Below are positions 24,443 to 36,831 of a stretch of DNA of 64,000 nucleotides, one piece after another. Every line of letters starts with the position of its first letter. The stretch's first letter is position 1. A program made the position numbers and the translations under genes. Origin of the DNA: Leptoclinus maculatus (lineage: Eukaryota; Chordata; Actinopteri; Perciformes; Stichaeidae); assembly GCA_032191485.1 (NCBI GenBank), contig JAVDOI010000019.1, positions 13,002,702 through 13,066,701 of the forward strand. The letters run 5' to 3'. The notes beneath the pieces are model-generated. The model had not been told where the DNA came from and searched no databases. It saw nothing but the letters and a program-made list of their open reading frames with translations.

Positions 24443-24960
24443 ATTTTTATCAAACCATATAGGAGCTTCCCTTAAGGGACCCTTAAGGGACCCTCTCGGT
24501 AGGAAAAGGTTAAGCTATGGAATATGTAACAATAGATGTAATCTGGTGTAATAACGTTTCTCAGTCTGCTTTACTTGAAGAAATTAACTTAATAAAGTAT
24601 TATGAGGCACAGTAAGTTCATGTTCTATTGATAAACACACCCTGATAAGCACAGAGGCAAGTTCAGGGGGTTAAATACTTTAAGATGGAATTCTACGTGA
24701 GTCCTTAAAATGGACTTACGGTATATTGTTGATTTGCAGAAATGTTTTTGTTTTATTTAAATTTAAAAGAATTGAGAGTGAGAGACAAAGATCCCATCAG
24801 CGTTGTGCCTTAAACCCTAACCCCCCCCGTAGTGGTTCTCATCATGTTGACGGATACAGTTTTGTGACATTCACGGTCAAAAGTCTTTTTCTCCCGGTTC
24901 CAGTGAGTGCTGGTTGTGACTTGCGTTGCTCCGTAAGGTAGTAGGTTGTCGGCCCGGCGG
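23288..24960 (-). other. prkcq: prkcq 3' UTR
   Basis: AT-rich noncoding sequence between the prkcq stop codon and a minus-strand AATAAA at 23288-23293. It contains a T run at about 24411-24439 (poly-A on the transcript strand), a second T run near 24048-24064, and a three-fold 9-base repeat (CCATGTGTG) at about 23928-23955. No gene is seen on the plus strand here. Confidence 0.6.
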
Positions 24961-27900
24961 TCAGCGCGCTGCGACGCGAGGCATCCCCGGGTTCACGAAG
25001 GAGAAGTTTCTGAACATCGTCTGGTCAACGCTGTTGATGAGCGTCCGGTCGGCACACGACAGCCGAGGCTTCTCGTTGATGAACTCTTTGTCGAAGTTGC
25101 TGCAGTCGCTGGGCGACGACTGTCAATACAAGCACAATAATGATTTAACGGTCTCACAATCTGTTATGATACACAGATGAATGTCTTTTATTTTCCTCCA
25201 TGAATAGATGTGTCATCATTCGTCATCAAAGAATGTAGCAATACTACCCAACAAGTACTTTTTACATTGATTCACCTGCCAGTTATTGTCTCCATCAATC
25301 GTTTTGTTCTGTAAAATGTCCAAAAATAGTTTCATAATAACCCATAAATCAAAGGTGATGTGTTGTTTTATCCGACCCGCTGTCCAAAACTCAGTTTATT
25401 ATCACACTAGACATTTGAGAAGCTGGATCAAGACACATTTCTTTTGCATTTTTGCTCCAAAAGGACTGAAATGAATTGTTAAATGTACCTGTTAAGACAC
25501 TGAAGCTACTCGTGTAGATTTTGCTTTAGTTGAGTAATCCGTTCAGCTCTATTTAACATTAGAATTAAACTATGAACAACAGGAAGGAGCTCTGTTCATT
25601 AATGAAAAGAGAGAATTCAACGAATGCATTCTTCACTTTACTTAAAGTAGGTTTAACATCTGCAGCTAGCATAAAAAAGACCCGTCCCTCCAAATGTGTG
25701 TGAAACAGTGAGATGAAGCTGTGCACCAGCTGTGTACAGTGTACTTACTAGAGTTGGCCTGAAGGGCGGCACCACCTTCCGTTGTTCCAGGGCGGTCCAG
25801 TCGGTGCTGCTGAAGAAGTTGTGCTCTCGGATGTTTCCCTTCACTCCCAGTCGCTCCTCGGGCTCCCTCACAAACAACTGCAGCACAGACACAATTTAAT
25901 ACTTTAATATTCATTGGTGTTTGTTTCTGTACGGCATTTCCCAGAAATCAATGGTGCCCGAGTCCTTCTTCTTCTTCTGTTAATGAAGTTAAAGTGTTGT
26001 GTTTTCCTCGATGGCTTAAAGAGTTCCAGTTTGTAGTCGTAAAAGGTTAACTTGTACTTCTGAGCTTTGGGTTTCCTTCCAAGATAATTCTTTCTACTTT
26101 CTGCTTCTAGAGATGAATTAGTTTGGTTCCCTTGATGCCACCATTCAGACACACTGAGCGTCTCACCTTAATCAGAATGTCCCTGGCGTCTTTGGTGAGC
26201 CAGCGGGGATAAACGGGGTTGTCCGTCCGTATGGACTGAAACAGCTGATCTTCGTCGGGGCCGTGGAACGGAGACTGACCGATCAGCATCTCGTACAGCA
26301 GCACCCCGAACGACCACCAGTCCACCGAGCTGTTGTACTTCTGCCCCAGCAGGATCTGATACAGTTAAAACATACCGTCAAACATCGAGCGTCTGTCGTC
26401 ATAAAGGGGACAAAGATGAACCTTTTTAATGTATTCATGGTGCTGCTAGACCGCCTCGTTAATACAGCAGTGTACCGGTAATTCTACCGCTGTGAAAATG
26501 TTGTTTTTGAAAAAGTCCAGACTGAAACAGAATATTTCATTAGATAAAAAAACGTGAATTTGTTTCAATAAATATTGACTTTTGAACAACGCTCTGGAGT
26601 TATTGGAAATGTTTGGATCACATGAGTCTATAATAGCTGAAAGATGAATCTATATTCTTGTATAGATATAAAGGTGTGTGTGTGTGTTGTCACCTCGGGA
26701 GCGATGTAGTCGGGCGTCCCACAGAAGGTGGAGGTCCGTGACTCCTCCTGCATGTTCTCCTTACACATGCCGAAGTCTGCTATCTTTATGTGACCCTCGG
26801 AGTCCAGCAGCACGTTGTCCAGCTTCAGATCCCTACAGAGGAACACGAGGAGGTCAGCAGGAGCAGCTCTCCGTCTGGTTTCTTTGTTTTTGTTTTGTTT
26901 CTGTCTGACACTGAGACTCTACCTGTAAATGATTCCTTTAGAGTGCAGGAACTGGAGCCCACAGATGATTTCAGCTGCATAGAAGCTGCAGAAAAACAAC
27001 AAACATGGGGTTTGTATTCAACGTAATACCTTTATTATCTCAATGAAATGTACTGAAACTAACGTATAGATGACACAAAAAGGCTAATTATTATAAATTC
27101 ATGCTTGGCCAGCGAATCAAAAAGTGACCTTCGGACACTGCAGAAACGTATTCAACACGTTACATATGTGATGCGGGATACGTACGTGGTTCTGTGCACG
27201 TCAAACTTGTGGCAGAACTGGATGTGGAACATGAGATCGCCTCCATTCAGGTACTCCATCACGAAGAACAGGTTCTCCTGCACACAAAGCAGAGCGGTCA
27301 GGGCCCGCCGAGGAGGTCTCAGTCCACCGATGAGCGTCCGTGGTTCTTACCTTGGTCTGGAAGGTGCAGTGAAGGTGCGTGAGGAAAGGGTTCTCCCAGG
27401 CTAACGAGAGGACCCTCCTCTCCACCATGGTGCACTCCACGTCGTCGTCCATCAGCACCACGTCCTTCTTCAGGGCCTTCACCGCGTAAAACTGCCCGCT
27501 CTTCTTCATCTCGGCCAAAAACACCTGGAAACACATGTAAAAATAAACTGCTGCTGCGGCCGGACAGTTGCCACCCACTTCCCGTGTCGATTGTGACGCA
27601 TGACGATTTGCCACAACTGACATCAAAGCAACAAGCAACTTGTGGTTTTCTGTGGAAACGCTGCAGAAAGAAGTGTTGACCACAAGAGTCATAATGTGCT
27701 GCATGAAAGCCTCATGACGAACTAATGGAACAAGTCTCTACCTAAATATGCTGTCTATGAAACATGTATTTATATGCATTTTAAACTTCTGCAACTTCCC
27801 TTTTCTCTTTGCTCTTCACTTTAAGTGAATAACTTCACAGATCTTCTCCTGTACCTTGCCGAAGCTGCCCTTCCCGAGCATCTTGTGCAGGACGAAGTCA

Positions 27901-30306
27901 TCGACGGTGAATTTGGGATGGTGATCCTTCTTGGGAACGGCGTACAGAGGCTCCTCGTCCGTCGGCTCCTCGGGGATCGACCCGCCGACGTCAGCCGGCC
28001 CGTCCCATGAAACGCCCTGCAGCTCTGCAGGTCAGCAAGCAGGAATGTGGAAACAAGTGAATATAAATACAGAAAAAAAACTATCAAGAAGTGATGACAG
28101 AGAGTTTAGTGTGTGTGTGTACCTTTGTTTGCAGGTGCAGCTGTTGCAGCCGGGACTAACCCGGACGGAACTCGCACCACTCCCTGCTGGCCGACGCCTA
28201 CTGGACCTTCTCGACCGATGATCTCAGTGTCCGTGTCTCTGCTGCTTCTGGCCTGAAGGCAAAAAGGTAGGACTGAAGTTTATCTTGTTAACCGTTCAAA
28301 AGGCAAAATTTAGGTGCAAAAAAAGCCTTTTGTCCGACCTGCTGTTTGCTCTCGATGATGGCCAGAGCTTCAGCCATCAGTTTCTGGTTGACCCCACAGA
28401 GGTTGGCTACTTTCTTCTGGCATTTATGATGGACGTTCATGCTGCATTCTGCACAGGAAACTCAGCGTTATCGTTATGGTGGACATGTCAGTGACTGTAC
28501 CTCCACGTGTTTTCATGCGTGCGCTGCTACAACGCTGTTAAAAGTGGATGTTAAGATGTGTTTCTGCAAGATTTGTTGCATTTTTCTCTAACGATAGAAG
28601 GTGTTGCGTTCCGGACAGATTGCAGAGAACCTGTGAGGATTTGTGATTTGGCACATTTGCTAACATAAGATGCATGAACACCACAGAAATCATAAAACTC
28701 CCGCCTCTCACCCTCACATTTGAGCCCCTGCTTGGCGAGCCCCCACAGCAGAGTCCCGCAGTGTTCACAGAACGTGGGGCTTTTGAAGTTGTAGACCTTA
28801 AACCTGTGCGGCATGTCGATCTTGAAGCGCTCCTTGTGGATCTGCAGCACAAACATCACATCAGCAGCAGAAACACTTCCTGTATCCCAACAGTGGGTGG
28901 CAGGTTTGTCCCTTTTTATTCTGCGCACTACAACATGAGGCTTTGGATTCTCTTTTGGTTTCATGCACATGACCTCAGCCGGCATGATGCGGCCGATGAG
29001 GAAGTGAGAAGATGAAAGCGGCAAACGAGACGAGACAAGAACGTCTGGTGTCGCGATCCCTTACTACCTTAGTAAGCGTTTATAACCACGGCTTTACAAA
29101 TCTCGTACACATCCAATAGTAGTGACGCATGAGGACATTTCTGTGAAACAACCTGTGTCTGTGAGGCAGCGACTCACCATTGTTTCTTTGCTGTTGACGG
29201 CTGAACCCGTGCATTTAGCGATGACTTTGTCGATGCATTTTTTGTGAATCGCTGCGTTGCACTCTAGAAGACACAAAGGTGACAGAGTCAGACACAAGTA
29301 GGCAGACGGGTCTGGAAGACATCAGTCAGTGGAAACGTCATGTGACACTCACGTCTGCACTGGTAGCCCTGCTTGTTCAGACCCCTGTGGTGAATAGAAA
29401 CAGGTTAAAATGACTAATGTGAGGATGCAGAAAATGATCATTCGTGTGGTTGTTATCTGAGTTTGCTGCGCACCAGACGAACTCTTTGCAGACGGAGCAG
29501 AAGGTCGGTTGAGGGAAGAACGTGGCGCTGAACTCGTGGCATTTGACAACGTGGACTTTGGCCTGTTTGATGGCACCTCGCCGCTGATGGAGGGCGAACA
29601 GACCCTCCCTCTCCGGTTCGGACTCTTGGTCTCCTTCGCTCTGACCCGCAGCGTCTGAAACACATCATGCAGTTTGTATTTAGAGAAGAAAAGACATCTT
29701 GTTGCTCTGGACACGCTGAGCTCAGCGACGAAGACGTTTCACACTTTGATTTAGAGTCCTACGTCAGAGTTTCACTTTGTCTAAACCGTCTCTTAAGTAT
29801 GAGTCAGGCTTCTCTGTTGAAGCCCCGTTTTGTGATCTTATTTTTGCAGTTTAACATAAAAGAACTTGCCTAGTGTCATGTGACATGATTGTCCTATTGT
29901 GCACCTATTTCTGCACATAATAGTTCTATGTTTTACTTTGTTTATCTTTGTTGTCCTACGCGTCCAATAAAGCTGATTCTGATTGTTATTGATTCTGTCA
30001 TTTTCTAGCCTTTTTATTACATTATTGTTATTTTATATGAAAGACTTCAACATTTCTGGGTTGATTGATCTCAGGAATAGAAAGCAAATAAGCACATTTT
30101 CCCAAACTGTCCCTTTTTTTAATGCCACTCAGGAGGAAGTTCCACAGAGTGCGCCGGTCGCTGTGCCACCTGTTTGTTCTGAGCCACGATTTCCTATTTA
30201 CTGGGTCTATAAATAGAAACATGAGACAGCTTCTTCCTTTTAGTTTGGAGCGACTTCTTAGGCCTCGGTATGGTGTTAATGTCAGGAAAGCACCCGGGAA
30301 AGGGAT

Positions 30307-30349
<43 letters not shown>

Positions 30350-32901
30350 ACCTGCAGAGACTCCACGTTCTTATTTATAGTTTGAGAAAATGTAATTAGT
30401 CTGAGGGGATTAAAGCTCATTTAAACACACGAGGGTTTTGAAGGACTGCACAGACAGTTGAGGTGATGCTCAGTGTTTTATGAGCACATTCACTATTTAT
30501 TTACCTCTCAAACTGTCACATGAAAGCATTTAAAGAATACAATGTGGTTTAGTGGCTGAAGGAAAAAGTACTGTATGAATGTTTAGCAGCTCTCGACCAT
30601 GACTCGGTATAATAGTGAGTATATCTTTCACATGATTACCATTAAATTGGCAGTTTAAAACACCTGACATTCGTCAAAGTCTATTGTTTGGTGCACAATA
30701 ACTGATTAGCATTGAAGTGTCTCTCAAGTTCTTTTTCTTTCACTTGTCATCATGAAGTAAAAGTTGATTGCACAATGTGATGGCTACAGAATAAAGACGC
30801 AATCAGTGTTTAGAGTGGTTCCCTGTAAGCATCGCTTTCACTATGCGTGCAATTTCGTGGAAAATTAAGGCTCCATTCAGAAAACAAAGGAAAGCCATTA
30901 CCTCCGCTAGCTATCGGTAGCTAACCCCCAGTTACCAAAGAGTATCAATGTAAGTTCTTTGCAGTTAATATCTGCAGTATATTGTAGTTCTTATAGTCTG
31001 ATTCATGGGATGTAGACTCTGGATACAAGCCTGTCATCTCACGTTCCTGCATCTTTAGCTTAGCGCCGCCCAAGAAGGCTGTGATTGGTTTAAAGAAATA
31101 CAAACGAGCGTCTTTTCCTCTACAGCAGAATAACGTGTGGAGCCAGGACTCTCTGTCAAGATATGTACGGCTGTGCGAGACCGCAGTCGTTATAAGTGAT
31201 GGTAAAGGGCAGCAGCTGGAGTTATAACGCTTTCAACCACTCACCACTCTTCTCCAGATAGTATTTGGCCTCCATCAGCAGGCGTCCCTGTGGCTTCAGC
31301 TCCAGCTGACACAAAGAGAAACGGGAACAAAAGCAGCATTTTAGGCCCGAAATTCACGAGAAAGACATTGAGAATGAAAAGGGAAGGATTCAGGATAATG
31401 ACGCGTGAACTGACTGTGGAGGAAATTCAGAATATATTTGGTTTAATTCCTTAGTTTGGAATGAGAATCCTCTGGTGTCACTCAAAGCAAAGTCTTTCCA
31501 GGGAAAGGAATCATCTGGTGCACGAGAAGTGATCTGTGTCTAGTTTCTGACTAAAAATAAATTGAGGAAGAGCCGGGTAATGAGCATGTGCAGAGATGAC
31601 CTCCAAATCATGGATTTAATTAAGAAGCAACTCGGGCGGAAGTGGGAGAGAATAGATGTGAAACTCAACCTCTGTGAGGGGATCTGGGGGCCCTCCACCT
31701 CCAAATTTGGGGCATTGTTTTCCTTATTAGATGGTGTACGATAGAGATGACAAGAAATGAGAGTAGAGACTGAGGCGGGGGGAACAATGGTCCAGTGGTG
31801 AGTCTTAAACCGTTTCTTTACTATTTTAAAGGAATATTTCACCCAAAACAACCACTTGTACATCAATTACCGTGTTGAATATGAGCTAAACTATATCAAA
31901 ACATCCGTTTACAAACCGTCCCGCTGCACTCACCCAGATCTCCAGCTTGCCGTTCTCCTTCTTGCATCGCGTTGCCAGCGAGTCCAGAGCCACCGTGGCC
32001 TCGGACTTCAGCTCGGCCGTCCGGTCCTTCACCATCACGTGCATGATGCGTCCGTGGTGGACGTGGGCATCGAACGTGGTGTTCCACGGCGGGTACATGG
32101 TGGGCTTCTTCTGCTTGTACACTTGGCCCTTTTCTGGGAAAAAAAAACAACAAAAAGCAATATGAAAGAAAATACTTTTTTTTTTTATTGGCAGGATTTT
32201 TTTTACTTTGAGCTTTTTTTGGCAGCATACAGGAAATAAGATTAAAGGAAGCTGCGCTGGGTGATTTTCACTTTGACTTTCACTTCAATACCTAGAAATC
32301 CTCTGCGTCAGCAAAATAAACGTGTTCTCGTTACTGGCAGGCAAGTTATGACGAGATGAGTGTATGTTCTATAGATATCTATAAATATATATATATATAA
32401 ATGATATTACAAAGAACTGGAGGAAGGAAGCGCCAACGACTGACAATCAATGAAACGATCCTATGAACGTATGAACGTATAGTGAGTCACTCTCGGGGGA
32501 CTAGATGCTCTTCTACGGTCCAAAGCTGTCATTTAACTTTTATTACATTAAAATGTGTTTTTCTTATTCCATGTTCAAGATGTGATAACTTCACAGTCAT
32601 ATTCTCCTCCGCTGCCATTGGTGATAACATTTAGTTTGATGTTCCATCTTTCACCACCTGGCCCAGCAGATTGTTCTGATCATCGCCTCACAGTGTCCCT
32701 CTGTAAAAACATCCCATATCCACTTATATAACAGCCGCATGCCGCCGTGATGCCTCCACAATAAAGAGCGCTAAGCTTAAATAAAGACCGGCTCATCGCC
32801 GGTCCGTCCACCGGCTCTGCCAGCTGCCGTCTGTGCCGATTAAAGCACCCAGAGAGGAAAATGTGTCTGCTTTCTCCCCAGAGAGAGAGACACAGAGACA
32901 C

Positions 32902-32935
<34 letters not shown>

Positions 32936-35900
32936 GGAGAGAGGGAGAGGTGTCACTTTTGGTGTCAGCCAGTTCCTGTGTTATTTTGTGAAGGTGGCAT
33001 TTAGACTCAAAGTGTGATCTCATGCAACATCTCCCTCTTTTTAAGTGTAGGCGTGTTATCAAAGATCTTGAATTGCAGTTTGTTTGAGTTGTTAAAGTTC
33101 AAAGTTCTTGCTTCGTCCTTTCAAACCAGCTCAGGTATACAAACACACCACAGCTGGAGCTCCTCCTGATCGCTGAATCCGCACTAAACTAAAGAACGTC
33201 TATGTTGGCAGCGGTTGTAGCTCGAGCAGCTTGACTCAGCGTGCAGGTTTGCCTCATTACAATCTAAATGTGGAAGTTTACTAAGAATGGCCCACTGTTT
33301 GACTCCAGCAGCAAGCTGGCGAACCAGTTTTTCCATTAACACGGGGGAGGGGGGGAGGGGGGGGGGGTATTTCATGTTAGGCAAACAAAAGAAGGAAACT
33401 GCTTAATATCAGTGACACACGTAATCACAGACAAACAGGGCACATTCCTCTGTTTCTTTCAGATACGTTCACTTCAAAAGGCTCGGCACGTTCTTCTTAC
33501 TGTCGTCGAACCAACAGTGAAAAGAACCCAACAATGAATGTATCCACGAACAAGTGTCGTCTGTGACAGATCTTCTTCCTCTGTGCCATAGAACTCCATT
33601 AAAAACACATCGATGAGCCTCACTGCTGCCACAAATACTCACTACAGCACCAAATGCAGCTACAGAGGGATACATTTGCATAAAAAAGGCATCCCTTTTA
33701 GGCATCCCTTTTAGTTTGATTTACCTCAAACTAAATGATCTGCTTAGTTACAAACGTCTCCGTCTCAATCTAAGTCTATGGGGAGGAGTGTTTTTGGGAC
33801 CAAAGGCATCAATCGACATCATAATTCCATCGTTTGGCCGATATGTAAAATGTGTTTGAAAGCGCAGTGATCTTCATTTGCTTGAATACAGACGGAGAGA
33901 AGTTAACGGAGAGAAGTTAACGGAGTTCAGCCGATGCTTTCGGCCAATCGTGACGCTTACTTTATATTTTAAAAACATAACCATGAAAACACAATGACTT
34001 GGCGATGCTCTAATGCTGCAGTTCTGTATACGACTTCATGCTTCGCCGAGTCAAAGAAAAGAAGTAAGAGAGACTTTGTGGAGGACTTCAAAAGAAAAGC
34101 TGTTTATTGAAGCTTTCCATCTCTTTCATTTGAAGATGAAATCAGCCGCAGTGAGCCAGAGTGTCTGGTGGGAGATAGAAGTGGGTGTTTTTTGGGTGTT
34201 TTTTGTTAAGATTCATTATCAGCGTTCAGTGTTACTGACTTTTCTAAGCGTCACCCTCCTATAAAACAGTAGGGCACAGATTGTAAGCACGCTTCCAAGA
34301 AGAAGCTACAAAAATGGCAGACACAGCTCTCTACTAACATCTACTACAAGAAAGATTCCCGTCCTGAAGCACGACTTTTCCTAAATAAAAGATCTGAATG
34401 CTTCTTCCACCACTGAGTGAACAGGTTCAATGTAAACACATGAGCTGTGTTACTGAGTAGTATCATCTCCTGTAAGTCTCCAGTGTTTCCAGGCATGAAG
34501 AAAGGTGACAAAGTGAAATGAAACTAGGAGACGTTGTCGTCGGTGTAGTGTAGTAATGAAGTACACGGGGCCTCTCTCTGCAGGACCATCTTGTGGTTTC
34601 ACAGAGGAAAAGAAGCATCAGAGCCCTCCTCTTTCCTCTCAGGGACTCTGTTTTTAGCTCCACGCTGCACTCATATCCACCAGCGGGTAAAGATAGCCAG
34701 ATGCAGAACAAAGATATCGGCTCGGAGTCTGTTATCACGCTGAGAAGTTTCCCAAAGTGTCCAACTGCATGGAGCCTGCCATCCTAAACCTCAGATCTTT
34801 AGTGTAACACTGTGTGACGGCCAGTACATTAAAGTCAGAGTAGCTGATTCTAAAATTAAAGATGCTACTTCTACATTTCTATGTTTATTCCAAACACACA
34901 CTGCTGCTGCTCTACTGGACATGAAATGCATCGCGTGGCAGAGGAATTAGTATCTTTCTGAGAAAGAGTGAACATACGGTGCTCACGGGGACGAACGTTT
35001 AAGCTTCCACGAGCTTCCACGAGTTAATGTTGTACATGTACATGTAGGTTCTAACGTGATACCAGTTAACAGGATGTGTTTTGTTTGTTAGGGTTGCAGC
35101 CAAAGATCATTTTTCTTTGCCAGTCATTTTCCTCAGTAGTTGTTACTGAGAACTACGGAGACAGTTTAAAACCCAAATATTTATATTCACTAAACTATCA
35201 TACAAGACAAAGAACAGCAGCAACACGTCTCCTTTAAAGCTGAAATTAGACTGAAACTCGGCTACAGCGTAGTTTGGTCAGAAGTTGTCGCTATCGGCTG
35301 TGCGTGGCTTTAACCCGCCAGTAAACAGTAGAAGAAGAAGAAGAAGAAGTCGTGAACCAGAAACAAAAGTCGGCTTAGACTTCTAACCATCTATGAGAGA
35401 AAGGAGAGAGGTCTTCAGGACTTCTCTGCGCAATTAAGGACGTTTTCATAGATTTTTGTTGTTTCCATTCAGCTTTTCTAATACTTCAAAATGTGCATAA
35501 AATGTGTGAATGGAAACAAGACCACGGACTCCACTATAGCCGGTTTCTGTGTGTGTGTCACTGGAGACCAACGGCATGTTAAGTCGACACCGATGCGTAG
35601 CCACTTGGTTTATGTTGGCGCACAGCTTGACAACAGTGTTTAGTCCCGCCCCCTGACGTTGATTGGCTAATTCTCAAACCCCGGCATGCTCAATTGGTCG
35701 ATTACTTTTTGACCAAGAAACCTCAATCCCATAGACATCAACGGTGCTACTGTGTTGATCATTCTACTATGAATCAACTATCAGCACGTTAGAATCAAAC
35801 AACGCTGATTAACCACAACTGGTTGTCAATGAAAGGTCAACACATTTCTTCTGTCTCATATCATTGTAATCTGAATATCTTTAAGACATTTGAAGAAGTT

Positions 35901-36125
35901 ATCTTGGGAACTACTGATGCAACCCACCCTTTTTCCTGTTTACATCACGTAAACATTGTACATATTATATTAATATATAACACAAATGAACCCGAGCAGC
36001 CGCCAACCTGTGTCGATGGCCTCCTTCATGTAGACGGCACAGTACGGGTTCAGCACCTCTTCGTGGTAGGCCAGACCGGGATCCATCTCAAATTTGGAGA
36101 ACCCGATCCGCAGGAAAGGAGACAT
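24961..36125 (-). CDS. prkcq: Protein kinase C theta (complete, 17 coding exons)
   Basis: Novel-class, diacylglycerol-responsive, Ca-independent Ser/Thr kinase of the immune synapse and skeletal muscle. Coding exons 5' to 3': 36008-36125, 31934-32133, 31245-31305, 29474-29654, 29353-29384, 29178-29263, 28712-28841, 28339-28448, 28123-28252, 27855-28024, 27351-27524, 27186-27277, 26923-26985, 26694-26832, 26167-26355, 25749-25877, 24961-25119. The frame closes at 720 residues (human 706). N-terminal C2 domain about 1-110; pseudosubstrate RRGAIKQAK at 151-159; C1A about 161-210; C1B from about 234, with HRFKVYNFKSPTFCEHCG; V3 hinge about 305-390. The kinase has GKGSFGK ending at 406, catalytic lysine K422, YRDLKLDN with D517, DFG at 535, activation-loop T551, NFD, turn-motif S689 and hydrophobic-motif S708. 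LMDDDVECTMVE and C-terminal RNFSFVNPGM favour theta over delta. An acceptor-like TGCAG lies just before the ATG, so a noncoding first exon is likely further upstream. Confidence 0.95.
28108..28122. repeat. Short (GT)n at prkcq splice donor
   Basis: On the prkcq strand the donor after the exon at 28123-28252 reads GTACACACACAC. Confidence 0.85.
30309..30345. repeat. (CA)n microsatellite
   Basis: Perfect CA repeat in a prkcq intron. Confidence 0.97.
30740..30835. repeat. Dispersed repeat, partner of 55205-55300
   Basis: CATCATGAAGTAAAAGTTGA, then TTGCACAATGTGATGGCTACA, aligns with TATCATTATGAAGTAGATGA then TTGCAAAATGTAATGGCTACA at 55212. Similarity extends over roughly 80 bases with scattered changes. 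Family unknown. Confidence 0.5.
30880..31195. mobile_element. High-copy teleost repeat fragment
   Basis: AGCGCCGCCCAAGAAGGCTG followed by TGTGATTGGTTTAAAGAAAT, then GTGTGGAGCCAG and a TGTGCGAGACCGCAGT end, matches from memory a noncoding repeat present in many copies in percomorph fish. Ends are approximate. No coding capacity. Confidence 0.45.
31825..31905. mobile_element. Fragment of teleost GGAATATTTCACCC repeat
   Basis: AAAGGAATATTTCACCCAAA followed by CCACTTGTACATCAATTACC is the start of a widespread fish repeat. It abuts the prkcq exon at 31934. Identified from memory; the boundary is approximate. Confidence 0.4.
32881..32950. repeat. (GA)n simple repeat
   Basis: GAGA repeat with a few CA and GG interruptions. 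Confidence 0.92.
33343..33367 (+). repeat. Guanine-rich run, G-quadruplex candidate
   Basis: A 25-base stretch of G interrupted by only two A residues, enough for a stable intramolecular quadruplex. It is on the strand opposite to prkcq mRNA, so it would form on the non-template-complement DNA strand and not in the prkcq transcript. Confidence 0.75.
34375..34415. mobile_element. End fragment of AAGTAC-rich repeat
   Basis: AAAGATCTGAATGCTTCTTC followed by CACCACTG matches the terminal motif of the same dispersed teleost element seen at 7240 and 39590. Confidence 0.5.
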
Positions 36126-36786
36126 GGCTGCAGGTTTTCAAATATCCACAAAAAAAAACAACCCTCCAGGAAAGACGCCGTCTTCTCAAGTGAGGAGATT
36201 TCTCAGATTCGGTGTGTCGCCGTCGGCCACCTTTCCTCCACTTCAGCACACGCCGACTGACACTCTTTTCCTCCAGAAGAGAGAAGAGTCGGGCGGGGAG
36301 GAAGAGGAGGAGGAAGAGGAGGAGGGTGTGCTGCTTTCCGCCCTTGACGATTTAAACAACCTGTGAGAGGAAGAGACAAAGAGAGAGAGAGATGTTTCAT
36401 CACCCGTCACACCGTAACCACAAGCTCTGAGCGAGTTTCCCCTCAAAAACTTAAGTCTGCTTCAGCGTTTTGAACTAAATCAGCAACTAAACGTCTCCCC
36501 ACATGGAGACACGTCTCATCACCAGCGTCTGTTGAGTGGGGGAACGTTTGAGGAGCACAAAGCAACCCTCTGAACCTGAATGCAGCTCAAATAAAACCCC
36601 CATACCTTCAGCAGCTGTCACACGTGAGCACCTTTATGGAAATAAAAAGATAATCTCCAATAAATATAATCTCTCTGTGTGATCAACCGCAAATATAACT
36701 ACAGCAACCACTCGCGTTGCCTCTCCTGCACCAGTTTTGATGGCAAAGTCTTCCACTTGGTGACGGTCGATGTGATATTTGAGGCC

Positions 36787-36830
<44 letters not shown>
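36787..36830. repeat. (GT)n microsatellite
   Basis: Perfect GT repeat about 660 bases upstream of the prkcq start codon, possibly near its promoter. Confidence 0.96.

Positions 36831-36831
<1 letters not shown>

Larger units (their letters stand above)
29655..31244. other. prkcq intron 3
   Basis: 1.6 kb intron with a CA repeat at 30309-30345 and two dispersed repeat fragments (about 30740-30835 and 30880-31195). I see no exon. Confidence 0.55.
32134..36007. other. prkcq intron 1
   Basis: 3.9 kb, the largest prkcq intron. It holds a GA tract (32881-32950), a guanine run (33343-33367), a 14-base direct repeat (AGGCATCCCTTTT) near 33688-33715 and an AAGTAC-element end at about 34375-34415. No exon is seen. 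Confidence 0.55.

Noticed and set aside
23003..36000. Further echdc3 exons on the plus strand
   Set aside because: I looked for crotonase-core motifs such as GHDL and oxyanion-hole segments, and found only prkcq exons (minus strand), introns and repeats.
24961..36125. Protein kinase C delta as an alternative name
   Set aside because: The V5 end, the LMDDDVECTMVE segment and adjacency to sfmbt2 fit PKC theta better.
36094..36366. 90-codon frame with a Glu run just upstream of prkcq
   Set aside because: It lies antisense over the first prkcq coding exon and a GGA-rich stretch; the acidic run is compositional.
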